NCBI GenBank assembly: GCA_030272585.1
Contig: BSYQ01000009.1
Coordinates: 4,154,001 to 4,218,000, forward strand
DNA from: Bryopsis sp. KO-2023
Taxonomy: Eukaryota; Chlorophyta; Ulvophyceae; Bryopsidales; Bryopsidaceae
Length of the DNA stretch: 64,000 bases
Direction: 5' to 3'
Position numbers and translations under genes: made by a program. This document shows positions 11,401 to 21,679 of the stretch, piece after piece; within the stretch, counting starts at the first letter, position 1, and every line of letters begins with the position of its first letter. A model generated the notes under the pieces. The model had not been told where the DNA came from, did not search any database, and worked only from the letters and a program-made list of their open reading frames with translations.

Positions 11401-11912
11401 TCTGGCTCAACAAAGGCTTCCTCCTCTTCTTTGGTCACTCGTCTTGCTTCGTCTTCTTCTTTTACTTCTTCCGCAAGCACTTCTTCCTCCTCTTGGACAA
11501 CCTCGGCTTCTCCTTGGTCAGTAACGCCAACGAGGTTTCCTTCTTGTACCTCCCTTCCAGTGGGGTCAACACTTGCTTGCTCTTCTTCTTCTTTAACGAC
11601 AGCAACCACTTCGTCGTCTACCTCTGCCCTCGTAACCTCGTCTCCAGCAGCTCTGTCTTCTTGTCTTGCTTCACGTTCTTCAGGAACACTCTCGACCATC
11701 ACAACCTCTTTCTCGTCAACCTCGTTCACTTCCTCGTTGTCCCAGCCGCCAAGAAAGTCTTCCTTCAACACCCCTTCGTCGTCAACAAGACCAGCCTCAG
11801 AAAAAGCACCAACACTTCCTTGTGCCTCAGAAACCTCAACGTCCACTCCTTCTGCACCACCAAGGCTTCCTTCCTCGTTTGGTTCTTCTTCCTCGTTCAC
11901 TTTTTCCGTCAA
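8364..11912 (-). CDS. gag: A2 Gag-protease polyprotein
   Basis: About 1,182 codons. A strongly acidic Glu/Val-rich N-terminal region of about 200 residues is followed by a Ser/Asp/Glu patch, a proline-rich stretch (PPIVPPGPVVPSVPPRPP), a retrotransposon capsid-like domain around LPAFTGAEAEDVATWL, a coiled segment, a CCHC zinc knuckle (CWHCLDLGHYRRNC) and a retropepsin with IIDTGASACVIS. The Lys/Glu-rich tail overlaps Pol. No ATG stands at the head of the open frame, so the start is uncertain; a non-AUG or spliced start is possible. Known role: Gag forms the particle and binds RNA, and the protease cuts the polyprotein. Confidence 0.9.
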   Translation of the reverse strand: MTEKVNEEEEPNEEGSLGGAEGVDVEVSEAQGSVGAFSEAGLVDDEGVLKEDFLGGWDNEEVNEVDEKEVVMVESVPEEREARQEDRAAGDEVTRAEVDDEVVAVVKEEEEQASVDPTGREVQEGNLVGVTDQGEAEVVQEEEEVLAEEVKEEDEARRVTKEEEEAFVEPEVVVKEEVKQEEEEESSVAAGNGGNGGATNEPSSSSSDEDKPEGERDKRETSSSSEEEPVPPVHPPLNPFAFAASLPQIPPIVPPGPVVPSVPPRPPVPPPVCPPTPGSGGAMIHPTEGLPNRLTNSHLPAFTGAEAEDVATWLRSYGILAAGLGWNVPQTVQPHEDERIERLVRYTTREARSWVDNWISRHPALVEGVPNPLRTWQKLQTDMLAWFGDAPATLVAHTLEQSRKCDETVDEYTSLPSQGQQQVEANRVPGNPAVADGSLLRLNKDGAQGELTPILHAPMEDTLEGVSARARQVEKRQVDPSPTQREVMVPATELMGELQEHVALEPVLAEVNVLDQRVNGQIDSLRKEMRDHKIVTDSRLRGVEQQVRISGRQYSELRRMISALTERVADMRQSEEPELAGVSHGITGDAGVDRIPTNGERGRGNHRGSEWRRRSGRINMSEVTCWHCLDLGHYRRNCPNRMQSFQAELEDQLIMDFEQTDPVTAAMKEPEEVMASILYSAMDVDNGAMDSAQGSNGGTPVDTSPIPSEPQATTAEDVVMEELKEQPNLESKKEPEEIPKRLPKPEDVPQGSKPVVMPPLMHRPMQVPSPRNTMAKKKKMVKKSTVKPQEKRMFTTAEAKKLVEGLTAEVSVANLCQHHPELIDAWLKALRVPMAKVPAVTTMAEVDKTSSYAVTTATAKVMETKVPGAIIDTGASACVISKKLLTQTGLTHLMEAPRGRYRDCNGQTRQAVGYIPALPIALGQCKQMVSCHVVENKHLSLIIGTPWLAKTGTEIDYGLKRLTPYVAGQRMGGVPIEFIQSVTPATAAVVSVYQTLRHIEESSPAPAQPPSSTGELLQPNSRTTHDGLNQPSAASRHPPTLRLTYYQARVLQECYTMRRENGMSEAAASHLHQQEMELLDARRGHHLKIQKENEGSLEETLQREGKQGRRNGVTEEYMRRREALKQEEKEELKKLLEHFRETAQSWRPTGGAATGVPPAAAATGEKGGSAPPRVVSYDSSDF

Positions 11913-12394
11913 GATCTTCTTTTTCCTTCAGCGCCGCCACAGATCTGAGTGGCAAGTCTCCCTTCTGGTCGCGATCCTTCTCTTTTACCCTCTGTTCTCC
12001 TCCAAACCTCGGATAAGTACTGCCCTTGCTTCTTTTTCCACCTTATGCAGTTCGTCACTCTTTCTTGTATTTGTTCTCGACCTTGCTGCAGCCCAAACAA
12101 GACAAAAGCGACCCAACAGCAGTTCTGACCTAACCTTAGGTTAAGATCCCACAAGATCCCGAAACCCACAAAGCTTTTTCGCCTTCTCTTTACCCTTGTG
12201 AGCGACACAAGCTCGACCTTGTACCCTTTTGAAACGTATCCACCCCTGTGGGTCCTTCTCTTCACTCTTGCAAGAGCTTCCTCCGTTTCTTTTTCTACTC
12301 TCAGGCCTTCCTCGTCCAGACTGCCCACGTATAACGTCTGCCAGAGCCGTAGTGCACGTCTGCTGCAGCACAGCTGAAAAGTGTGCGCGCCAGT

Positions 12395-12406
12395 GCTCCG
12401 AAACCA
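12395..12406 (-). promoter_or_regulatory. A2 primer-binding site
   Basis: TGGTTTCGGAGC on the minus strand, starting with the TGG expected opposite a tRNA CCA end and touching the last base of the 5' LTR (12407). The same 12 bases occur at the same place in A1, A3, B and C. The cognate tRNA would end GCTCCGAAACCA; I do not recognise which tRNA that is. Confidence 0.85.
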
Positions 12407-12997
12407 ACAAATTGCGTCGTCCTGACCGCTGGGGTCACCCCTGCAGCGGGAGTAACGGTTGCAGAGTCGTTCTTTGCAGAAATGGAACGGAAGAAGTGGG
12501 GACAGCCCCTTTAAACGAAGCACTTGGGCACCCTCTCACAAGAAATGGGTAAACACGAGACCACACTCTTTCCAAAGATCTTACAAAGACCTCGAACCCA
12601 AAGAATACAACAGAAGAAGCAAAAGTCAGAAGTCCCTCCAATACCCTAAGATCAGCCACTTAAATAGGCTCTAGACTGACTCATCCCTGTCCCATTGATC
12701 GTCCATGATCCTAATCCCCGAGTAGACAACCCAAGCTATCAAACCCATCTGATCCTTCAAAAGTATCCCTAGTCTATTCATACAGCACCACTTCCTAGGA
12801 CTGTCCAACCTAGTCACAGCTGTAGCCAAATTGCTACCCCTAAACTGTGGCGGAACTGCCATGGCAGAACTGTCCCGGGGTGACTGCTAGCCCTACGTAA
12901 TCCGTCCGGGACTGCCTCAAGCAGCATTCCCTCCCCTGATATCACTCTAGCCCTGGAGGTGACAAAATTGGTCGAGGCGACGTGGTTTGGGGTTACA
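12407..12997 (-). repeat. A2 5' LTR (591 bp)
   Basis: Starts TGTAACCCC at 12997 and ends CAATTTGT at 12407, directly followed by the primer-binding site. It lacks the GGTTACA that ends the 3' LTR. It contains a TATTTAAG element that may act as the TATA box of the element (the same is seen in A3 at 24890). Confidence 0.94.
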
Positions 12998-13003
12998 ATT
13001 ACC

Positions 13004-16000
13004 TCCGGCATTCCGAAAGAACGAAACACCGTATCAAAGAGAATGGTTGCGTATTTCTTCGCATCCACCTCCTTGGAACATGGAGCTAACTTCACCATCT
13101 TCGTAAGGCGATCCACGAAGACCGCGATGGCGGAGTAGCCCTTGCTTTCCGGTAGGTCGGTAATCAAGTCGGTTGTCACGTGTTGAAATTTCCTCTCCGG
13201 AATAGGTAAAGGATTTAATAATCCTTTCTTCCGTTGAGTGTCCGGCTTGATGGTTTGGCACATAGGACATGTTCTCACATATTCGGCCACCGAACTCCGC
13301 ATTCCTTTCCACCAATAATGACGTGAAATCATCTCAAGTGTTTTTGCTTGACCCGCATGCCCCGCATGTGGTAAGTCATGATTGTGCTCCAAGACTTGTC
13401 TTCTCTTTTCCTTTGGAACCACAATCCGCCACTCGCCGTTCTCTATCCTTTTCTCCAAGAGTCCCTCCGTTGACATCCGGTAGTGTGTCGAATATTGCTC
13501 CGCATGATGATGTAAGCCTTGAATAATTCCCTCACACATTGTGTCTCTCTCTTGTGCTTGCTTCCATTCTTCTAATTCCGTTCCTTGGAACGCTAATGTC
13601 ACTCCAATTGTTCCCAAGGTATTAGTCTCATTCACTTTGGGTGTGGATCTACTCAAAGCATCGGCTACAAGGTTAGCCTTTCCCGGCAAATACTTGAGTG
13701 TGGGACGTATGCTTTGAAAATATCCCGATTTCAAATATCGTGTTTGCACCCGTGATAACACCTTTTGATCGAGGAAGTAAACCACCGGTTGGTGATCCGT
13801 GTAGACCGTCACACCTCCTTTGCATCCTTCGAGGTAATGCCTCCATGCTTGAAGTGCGTGTGCGATAGCTCCAAGCTCTTTCTCGTAGGCACTATACTTC
13901 TTTTCTCCCGAAGAAAGCTTGCGTGATAGGAACGCAATAGGTTGGTTTCCACTTCCTTGATCTTGCATTAGGACTCCTCCAAACGCTTCATTACTTGCAT
14001 CGGTTACCACCACGTACGGAAGCTCCGGGTCGGGTATCACAAGGACCGGTGCTTGTGAAAGAAGGGTCTTGAGCATCTTGAATGCTTGTTCTTCTTTCTC
14101 ACCCCACTCCCACATTTTATCAAGCTTAGTCAAGTCATGTAAAGGACTTGCAATTCTAGCAAAACCCGGTATAAATTTCCTATAATACCCTACTAAGCCT
14201 AGAAAAGACCGAACTTCCGTCACACTAGTGAGTGGTTTCCATGCGTTCACCGCTTTGACCTTAGACTCCATTGGACTAATTCCTTGTTCACCCACGACAT
14301 AACCTACGTATTCCGTTGAAGAAACCCCTATCGAACACTTACTAGCTTTCGCAAAAAGTTTGTAGTTCCGTAACCTTTTTAAGACTAGTTCTAAGTGCCG
14401 ATAATGTTCCTCTATTGAGCGAGAGTATATCAAGATATCATCTAAGAAAATAACCACGAAATCATCTAGGTAGTCCCCAAAAATATCTTGCATCATGGAC
14501 ATGAATTGGGCCGGAGCGTTAGTGCATCCAAAAGGGAGCACTAAAAACTCAAAAAGCCCATACCTCGACTTAAACGCCGTCTTTTCTATATCCTCTTCTT
14601 TTACCGGCATTTGCCAATAACCGGATCGCAAATCTATTTTACTAAAAACTCGTGCTTTTCCTACCCTATCAATCAATTCTTCGGGCAAAGGAAGGGGGTA
14701 AACGTTTTTCTTTGTGATCTTATTGAGCCACCTATAATCTATACACATTCGAAGGCCCCCATCTTTCTTTGGAACGAATAAAATAGGCGCCCCGAATGGG
14801 CTCTCACTAGGCCTAATAAAACCATGTTCTAGCAAATAATCGATTTGAGTTTTTACTTCCTCTAACTCGGCCGGACTCAAACGGTAAAGAGGCCGATTAG
14901 GCGGTTCTTGATTTGGTTCTAACTCAATCGAAAATTCATGACCTAACCGCTTAGGGGGTAAACCCTTCGGTAAATCCGTGCAAAACGTTTCCTTATGAGT
15001 TTTTAATATTTCCTTGATTTTCTCATCCTCAACCTTAGAAAGTAATTTTTCTAGATCCTCTTGATTCTTTTTCTCTTGATCTACTTCTCCCTCTTTTTCT
15101 TTTTCTTTTTCTTTTTCTTCCCGGGCTCTAACCACCACGACAAAGCTATTTTTCTGAATTTTCTTATTTTTCTTGTCCACACTATTCATAATACTAGCCG
15201 CCGAACTTGCGGATAGAAATTGCGGTTTTTCCCTTTGAGTTGATGGTTTATTCGTTGGTAACGAAATCCGTTTCCCTCGATAAAGTATCCTAAGCTCATT
15301 TGCATCAAAATCAATCTCCGGATTCCATTCCACTAACCATGGTAATCCTAAAATCAGTGGGTGTAATAATGTCGGAAAAACAAGTGCCGTAACAAGAAAA
15401 GAACCTTGCCCGCACTTCATCCGAAAATAAACTTTCCCTAAAATCTTTGTTTCATTCATATCCGCTACTTTCACCGTTTCCGTATGCGGATGTATAACCA
15501 AACCCATTTGTTCCGCTAATATCTCGTCTATAAAATTTGCTGTAGCCCCGGAATCTACCAAAGCTAATTGTTTTATTCCATTCACTTTTATTTTTAATTT
15601 AATTCCAGAAAAATCTGTTTGAGGGTTTGTTGCACCTGAGGTCTCATCCTCCTTAGAGTCCACTTCAGTTTGCACACCCTTCTCCATCTCCGGTTTCAGC
15701 TCCTCCTTAGCTTGCTCTTGAGGGGCTGGATTTTCTGACTTTTTATTACTTCTTTCCTCCACCATCACATCCTTGTGGAACTGCTCCTTCTTCTTCTTTG
15801 CTTGCTGCTGCTGTTGAGCTGACTCATCTTTCGTCTGCTCATCCACAGCCAACTTCTTTTTCTGCTGCTGCTGCTGCTCCTGAGTTGACTCATTTTTCGA
15901 CTGCTCATCCACAATCAACTCATCGATCTCCAGCACTTTGATTTCTGCAGGGTTCGACCTTTCGACCCCCACGTCCTTAATCCCTGTCTGCTCGATCCTC

Positions 16001-16344
16001 TGATAATCCACCGTCGTCTTCGATAACTTCGATACAGGTCGAAGTTTAAGTCCATATTTCTGTAAAATTTTAATTTCGCCCCTGTGCACAGTTTTTCTGG
16101 GATGATCATTCCCCAGACTGTAATTTCGCGTTTTCTTTTCGCCAGCAGTTCCCTGTTCCACGTTTTGCAGCTGTTTTCGACTTTCATTTTCGTTTCCAAC
16201 CTCTTTTTCGTTTTTATTTTCGCCCTTTTCGTCGTCCTTCGTCGTCCCACGACGCACCTGCAGCAGTCGAATACCAAAACGGTTTCGAACTGCAGCAATT
16301 TCGATTGGCTTCCCCAGGCCCCACAACTCCACCATTCTTTTCAC
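13004..16344 (-). CDS. pol: B Pol: protease, RT, RNase H, integrase N-terminal part
   Basis: Large B frame up to the A2 insertion; reading beyond 13004 enters A2 LTR sequence and is not part of the gene. Order: Gln/Lys/Glu-rich N terminus with poly-Gln tracts, retropepsin (LVDSGATANFID), Ty3/Gypsy RT (MCIDYRWLNK, LPFGCTNAPAQF, FLDDILIYSRS), RNase H (VTDASNEAFGG, VYTDHQPVVYFL, VADALSR), integrase HHCC finger (H-x3-H ... CPMCQ) and the start of the DDE core (TTDLITDLP). All domains expected of a chromovirus are present. Confidence 0.94.
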
Positions 16345-16376
16345 GCGAGTTCGAACTGAGGAATTGTTCGACTCGC

Positions 16377-18149
16377 CTAGGCTTTTAAAGCCTTTCTCGC
16401 CTCCGCCAGCTTAGGACACGAATCAACCATGTGTCCCTGCGTTTTGCAAAAGAAACAGCGAACTCCACCCAAACCTCGACCTCCACGACCTCGGTTTCCA
16501 CGACCTCGAGTAGAACTCCAACCCTGAGCTTGAGCGGCTCCCACACTATTGCCCTGACGTCCGCCAGTAAATCGTCCGCCTCCAGAAAATCGTCCTGATC
16601 CACGCCCACGCCAGAAAGTGCGACCACGTGCTGCTCCTCTTATGCTCCCCAACCTTTCTGCCACTAGAACAGCTTCTTCGAAACTATCAGGCGCCCAGCA
16701 CATCACCTGCGCCTTGATCGAATAATCCAAGCCTTCCAAAAAGAGGCTGTGTTTTTCGTCGTGCGCCATTTCAGGAACGCGAAAAGCGAGCGTCCTGAAC
16801 TCGCGTACGTATTGGCTCACCGCGCCCACTTGCCTCAAACTCCTTAGCTTCTTTCGATTAGTTTCCTGTAGGGTCCTTGGTTCGAACAGGGAAACTAATT
16901 CTTGGGTGAATTCCTTCCACGAGCGTGGCGCTGTCCTCTGCTCTTGTATCACAGCGAGCTCGAGGGAATTGAGCCAGGCTTGTGCCGACCCCGTCGTGTT
17001 GATCTCGAAATAGCCTTGCCACTCCTCTTCATCGTAGTCCATTACTTGGAGGTAACGCCGCATAGCGACGACCCACTCCGTTGCCGATCTTCCGTCGTCG
17101 CCAGAGAAAGCTTTCGGCAGATCTATTTTCGGCCGACGTTTTTTCCGCTCGTCGTTGTTTCGACGTCCACCGCCATTATTATTTCCGCCTGGGTTAGGAT
17201 CTCCTGGGTTTCCATCAGGTCCTCCGTTAGGCCCTCCGTTCGGCCCTCCGTTTGGTCCTCCATTCGGCCCTCCATTCGGTCCTCCGTTCGACCGCAAACC
17301 ATTTCCCTGCAATAATGTTTGCAGCATCGTTCGTCGCTCCGGTTGAGTCAGCCGTCCAGAACTCGACGCAACCGGAACGAAGTTTGGTCCGCTTGTTGCC
17401 TGCTGTGGTGGAGAAGGTGATTGGAGAGGTGGTGCTGTTGGTTGTGCAACAGGGTACGGATCTGGTGGTAAAGGAGGTTGTCCCGGCAAGGGAGCATCCC
17501 TTGGCGCCGACGTTCCTTCATCAGCAGCGCGAACAGGTTGTTGCACCTGCGTTTGTGTTTGAACCATAAAAAGTTCGATTTCCTTCTGAGCGGCAGCGAC
17601 AGCTGTCTCGTAGACTTGTCGTCGAAGGAAGTCGTCAAGATACTTCGACTGTGCTTTTTCAAACTCGACTTGGTCGATCCTGTTTCCCTGTAGCTCGTTA
17701 TAGAGCCACTGCAGCTTTTCGCCGACGTGCTTGCTTTCTTCCTTCACTTTCTCGTCTGTAACCGCCGCCAGTCCAGCGACGTGGTGTTCGAGACTTGCGA
17801 CGCAGCTGTTAAGCCCTGCGTTTGTTTCGTGTTCCCAGCGTCGCAGTCGCTCTTCGATTTCAGTGGTGTCCGCCTGGTGGATATTATAAACCACTGCCTG
17901 CTGTCGATTATCACTCAGGTTCTGCTGCACATTCTGCTGCTGTCGATTATCAGTTAGATTTTGCTGATAATTTTGCTGGTGCTGTTCCTGAAAGCGCTGG
18001 AAGTTTGCCTGCGCGCGCTCCTGCGCCTGAATCCCCATATCCTCGTCATAGTGGGCGACTCCCCTTTCGTCGACGTGATAGGGAACGACTGCCCCTTCGT
18101 CGTCGACTAATTCGTGCTCCATTCGTCCCCGACGTCCGCCGACGTCCAA
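16377..18149 (-). CDS. gag: B Gag
   Basis: About 590 residues. A Gln/Asn-rich coiled N-terminal region is followed by a proline-rich stretch and a short tandem array of GGPN repeats. Next comes a Retrotrans_gag-type capsid domain (around FSGDDGRSATEWVVAMRRYL and LVSLFEP), Arg/Gly-rich segments, and one CCHC knuckle (CFFCKTQGHMVDSC) near the C terminus. It lies upstream of Pol with a short gap, as is usual for chromoviruses. Confidence 0.92.
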   Translation of the reverse strand: MDVGGRRGRMEHELVDDEGAVVPYHVDERGVAHYDEDMGIQAQERAQANFQRFQEQHQQNYQQNLTDNRQQQNVQQNLSDNRQQAVVYNIHQADTTEIEERLRRWEHETNAGLNSCVASLEHHVAGLAAVTDEKVKEESKHVGEKLQWLYNELQGNRIDQVEFEKAQSKYLDDFLRRQVYETAVAAAQKEIELFMVQTQTQVQQPVRAADEGTSAPRDAPLPGQPPLPPDPYPVAQPTAPPLQSPSPPQQATSGPNFVPVASSSGRLTQPERRTMLQTLLQGNGLRSNGGPNGGPNGGPNGGPNGGPNGGPDGNPGDPNPGGNNNGGGRRNNDERKKRRPKIDLPKAFSGDDGRSATEWVVAMRRYLQVMDYDEEEWQGYFEINTTGSAQAWLNSLELAVIQEQRTAPRSWKEFTQELVSLFEPRTLQETNRKKLRSLRQVGAVSQYVREFRTLAFRVPEMAHDEKHSLFLEGLDYSIKAQVMCWAPDSFEEAVLVAERLGSIRGAARGRTFWRGRGSGRFSGGGRFTGGRQGNSVGAAQAQGWSSTRGRGNRGRGGRGLGGVRCFFCKTQGHMVDSCPKLAEARKALKA

Positions 18150-18250
18150 AAGTGTGACCGTTCCGAGGTGCCTTTCCTTTCCACCGCCAGGTTCACCGTC
18201 GACCAGCTTTCAACGTCCTTTCCTTTGGCGCTGTGCTTGTAAGTCGATTA

Positions 18251-18265
18251 CCCGCTCCGAAACCA
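18251..18265 (-). promoter_or_regulatory. B primer-binding site
   Basis: TGGTTTCGGAGCGGG on the minus strand, one base from the end of the 5' LTR. Its first 12 bases equal the primer-binding sites of families A and C, so all three families in the window appear to use the same tRNA primer. Unlike A and C, the B LTR keeps its full CGTTACA end before the site. Confidence 0.85.
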
Positions 18266-18356
18266 ATGTAACGAACCCGCGGAACCTTAGGAAAAACCCT
18301 CGGTCGACACTTTTGAGGTGACTTGAAAGAGTGATTACAAAAAGAGTTAACGTCCG

Positions 18357-18364
18357 TTTTATAT
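18357..18364 (-). promoter_or_regulatory. Probable TATA box of B
   Basis: ATATAAAA on the minus strand inside the 5' LTR, downstream of the tRNA-like block in element orientation. This is a typical position for the LTR promoter. No transcript data are available, so this is inferred from the motif only. Confidence 0.5.
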
Positions 18365-18375
18365 CGTGGCCTAGA

Positions 18376-18440
18376 GTGCTCCGTCGACAAGGTGAATAAC
18401 CTTGGGCGGTGTGGTCGAGGGTTCGATTCCCCCGGAGCAC
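18376..18440 (+). other. tRNA-like fold inside the B 5' LTR
   Basis: Second copy of the block at 3155-3219, unchanged: GTGCTCC/GGAGCAC stem, anticodon-like arm, T-like arm with the B-box match GGTTCGATTCC at 18420-18430. It lies antisense to B and just upstream of the TATA-like motif in element orientation. Confidence 0.6.
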
Positions 18441-18499
18441 ATGTGTGTGTGTTGAGTGTTTTAACCCCTAACGCTAGAGGGGTAAGAGGAAGCGTTTCA

Positions 18500-21185
18500 C
18501 CTTTGGTGCCTCCATCAGATGTGTTAACCCCGTTTGTGCTAGGAGTTTTGCTGATATAACGCATGCACTCGCTCCGGTGTCAATGATTGCTCCTGGCACT
18601 TTCGTTTCCATCACTTTGGCTGTGGCTGTAGTGACTGCATATGAGCTTGTCTTGTCCACTTCTGCCATGGTGGTAACTGCTGGGACTTTCGCCATGGGCA
18701 CCCTTAATGCCTTCAGCCAAGCGTCGATCAACTCCGGGTGGTGCTGACAAAGGTTTGCTACCGATACTTCTGCAGTCAGTCCTTCCACAAGCTTCTTGGC
18801 TTCCGCTGTAGTAAACATGCGCTTCTCCTGTGGCTTCACTGTTGATTTCTTGACCATCTTCTTCTTCTTTGCCATGGTATTTCTGGGCGATGGTACTTGC
18901 ATCGGTCTATGCATCAATGGCGGCATCACAACTGGCTTGGATCCTTGTGGCACATCTTCTGGCTTCGGCAATCGCTTTGGAATCTCTTCTGGCTCTTTCT
19001 TTGATTCAAGGTTTGGCTGCTCTTTCAGTTCCTCCATTACAACATCTTCTGCAGTAGTTGCTTGCGGTTCTGAGGGTATTGGGCTCGTATCCACAGGAGT
19101 CCCTCCATTGCTTCCTTGGGCACTGTCCATTGCTCCATTGTCGACATCCATAGCAGAGTACAAGATTGATGCCATGACTTCCTCTGGTTCCTTCATGGCT
19201 GCTGTCACTGGGTCGGTCTGCTCGAAATCCATAATCAACTGATCTTCCAGTTCTGCTTGGAAACTCTGCATTCGGTTGGGACAATTTCTTCTGTAATGTC
19301 CAAGGTCTAAGCAATGCCAACACGTGACTTTGCTCATGTCTATCCTTCCACTCCTTCTCCTCCATTCATTTCCTCTGTTCCTTCCCCGGCCTCTTTCTCC
19401 ATTGGTAAGTATTCCATTCGCTCCAGCGTCTTCAGTAATGCCATGGCTCACCCCTGCCAGCTCGGGTTCTTCCGATTGTCGCATATCTGCTACCCTTTCT
19501 GTCAAGGCGGAGATCATCCTCCTGAGTTCGCTATACTGCCGCCCAGATATTCTCACTTGCTGCTCCACTCCTCGAAGTCTTGAATCCGTCACAATTTTGT
19601 GATCACGCATTTCCTTCCTTAGGCTGTCAATTTGCCCATTTACTCTCCGATCCATAACGCCCACTTCTGCCAAAACAGGCTCCAATGCTGCATGCTCCTG
19701 CAGTTCTCCCATCAGTTCGGTTGCTGGGACCGTCACTTCCTTCTGGGTGGAACTGGGGTCCACTTGTCTCTTCTCAACTTGTCCGGCTCTGGCACTGACT
19801 CCTTCCAAAGTATCCTCCGTGGGTGCATGAAGTATGGGTGTCAACTCCCCCTGAGCTCCATCCTTGTTCGATCGAAGTAAGGACCCATCTGCCACGGCTG
19901 GATTGCCTGGTACTCTGTTCGCTTCCACTTGCTGTTGCCCTTGGGATGGCACAGATGTATACTCGTCCACTGTTTCATCACCCTTCCGGCTTTGCTCCAA
20001 GGTATGGGCTACTGGTGTTGCTGGGGCAACTCCAAACCAGGCCAGCATGTCCGTTTGCAACTTCTGCCACGTCCTCAATGGGTTTGGCACTCCTTCCACA
20101 AGGGCTGGATGTCTGGATATCCAATTGTCAACCCATGACCGAGCCTCCCTGGTTGTATAGCGGACCAGTCTCTCTATTCTCTCGTCTTCGTGTGGCTGCA
20201 CTGCTGGGGGTACGTTCGAGCCAGAGCCTTCAGCGAGGATCCCATAGGAACGTAACCAGGTGGCCACATCTTCTGCCTCTGCACCCGTAAATGCGGGTAA
20301 ATGACTGTTAGTCAACCGATTAGGAAGTCCTTCTGCTGGATGTATCATGGCGCCGCCACTGCCTGGAGTCGGTGGACAAACTGGTGGTGGAACAGGAGGT
20401 CTTGGTGGAACGGGTGGAACAACTGGACCAGGTGGCACAATTGGAGGAATCTGGGGGAGACTGGCAGCAAAGGCAAATGGGTTCAGTGGTGGATGTACTG
20501 GGGGCACAGGCTCTTCCTCGAAACTAGAGGATGTCTCCCTCTTGTCTCTTTCCCCTTCAGGTTTGTCTTCGTCGGAACTGGAACTCGAGGGCTCGTTGGT
20601 AGCGCCTCCATTTCCTCCGTTCCCTGCAGCAACACTGCTCTCTTCTTCCTCTTCTTGTTTGACTTCTTCCTTAACCACAACTTCTGGCTCAACAAAGGCT
20701 TCCTCCTCTTCTTTGGTCACTCGTCTTGCTTCGTCTTCTTCTTTTACTTCTTCCGCAAGCACTTCTTCCTCCTCTTGGACAACCTCGGCTTCTCCTTGGT
20801 CAGTAACGCCAACGAGGTTTCCTTCTTGTACCTCCCTTCCAGTGGGGTCAACACTTGCTTGCTCTTCTTCTTCTTTAACGACAGCAACCACTTCGTCGTC
20901 TACCTCTGCCCTCGTAACCTCGTCTCCAGCAGCTCTGTCTTCTTGTCTTGCTTCACGTTCTTCAGGAACACTCTCGACCATCACAACCTCTTTCTCGTCA
21001 ACCTCGTTCACTTCCTCGTTATCCCAGCCGCCAAGAAAGTCTTTCCTCAACACCCCTTCGTCGTCAACAAGACCAGCCTCAGAAAAAGCACCAACAGCCT
21101 CAGAAACCTCAACGTCCACTCCTTCTGCACGACCAAGGCTTTCTTCCTCGTTTGGTTCTTCTTCCTCGTTCACTTTTTCCGTCAA
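18500..21185 (-). CDS. gag: A1 Gag-protease frame, 5' segment (upstream of insertion B)
   Basis: N-terminal 890-odd codons of A1 gag-protease: acidic region, proline-rich stretch, capsid-like domain, coiled segment, CCHC knuckle (CWHCLDLGHYRRNC) and the retropepsin DTGASACVIS. B entered just after the protease active site. Compared with A2 a few residues are missing near the N terminus and, compared with A3, a 33-residue block before the Ser-rich patch is absent. Start uncertain for lack of an ATG at the head. Confidence 0.9.
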
Positions 21186-21667
21186 GATCTTCTTTTTCCT
21201 TCAGCGCCGCCACAGATCTGAGTGGCAAGTCTCCCTTCTGGTCGTGATCCTTCTCTTTTACCCTCTGTTCTCCTCCAAACCTTGGACAAGTGCTGCCCTC
21301 GCTTCTTTTTCCAGCTTATGCAGTTCGTCACTCTTTCTTGTATTTGTTCTCGACCTTGTTGCAGCCCAAACAAGACAAAAGCGACCCAACAGCAGTTCTG
21401 ACCTAACCTTAGGTTAAGATCCCACAAGATCCCGAAACCCACAAAGCTTTTTCGCCTTCTCTTCACCCTTGTGAGCGACCCAAGCTCGACCTTGTACCCT
21501 TTTGAAACGTATCCACCCCTGTGGGTCCTTCTCTTCACTCTTGCAAGAGCTTACTCCGCTTCTTTTCTCACTCTCAGGTCTTGCTCGTCCAGACTGCCCA
21601 CTTATAACGACTGCCAGAGCCGTAGTGCACGTCTGCTGCAGCACAGCTAAAAAGTGTGCGCGCCTGG

Positions 21668-21679
21668 GCTCCGAAACCA
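21668..21679 (-). promoter_or_regulatory. A1 primer-binding site
   Basis: TGGTTTCGGAGC directly next to the last base of the A1 5' LTR, identical to the site in A2, A3 and C. Confidence 0.82.

Larger units (their letters stand above)
4318..12997 (-). mobile_element. LTR retrotransposon A2 (family A, integrase-less), nested in B
   Basis: 8,680-bp minus-strand element flanked by the 6-bp duplication ATTACC (4312-4317 and 12998-13003). It has 5' LTR 12407-12997, primer-binding site 12395-12406, leader, gag-protease 8364-11912, RT-RNase H starting near 8364 and ending at 6352, a 1.4-kb non-coding 3' region, a purine tract and 3' LTR 4318-4915. I saw no difference between its LTRs in the parts compared, and it is almost identical to A3, so the insertion is very recent. 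It looks whole for its family, which has no integrase frame in any copy here. Confidence 0.95.
3047..18499 (-). mobile_element. Chromovirus B (Ty3/Gypsy with chromodomain), nested in A1 and carrying A2
   Basis: Minus-strand LTR retrotransposon flanked by the 5-bp target duplication CCTTT (3042-3046 and 18500-18504). The empty-site sequence is seen in A3, where the same gag position is uninterrupted. Without A2 it is about 6.8 kb long, with LTRs of 232-233 bp that differ at about four clustered positions, so it is fairly young. Parts are LTR, primer-binding site, Gag with CCHC knuckle, Pol (protease, RT, RNase H, integrase) ending in a chromodomain, polypurine tract, LTR. A2 sits inside the integrase coding region, so this copy cannot be functional as it stands. 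Confidence 0.95.
18267..18499 (-). repeat. B 5' LTR
   Basis: 233-bp LTR starting TGAAACGC at 18499 and ending CGTTACA at 18267 on the minus strand. It is followed outward by the CCTTT target duplication (18500-18504) and inward by a 1-nt spacer and the primer-binding site. Confidence 0.95.

Noticed and set aside
11019-12144. Long open frames on the plus strand opposite A2 gag (and the same opposite A1 and A3 gag)
   Set aside because: They are Ser/Leu/Phe-rich mirror images of the Glu/Lys-rich Gag coding sequence and have no independent motif, so they are shadows of codon composition.
4318-12997. B integrase as the enzyme that mobilises families A and C
   Set aside because: The right termini are similar (GTTACA), but B makes a 5-bp target duplication while A and C make 6 bp, so a different integrase is more likely.
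12814-13003. Apparent C terminus of B Pol in the long open frame
   Set aside because: It is a translation of A2 LTR sequence entered by read-through of the insertion junction, not part of the B gene.
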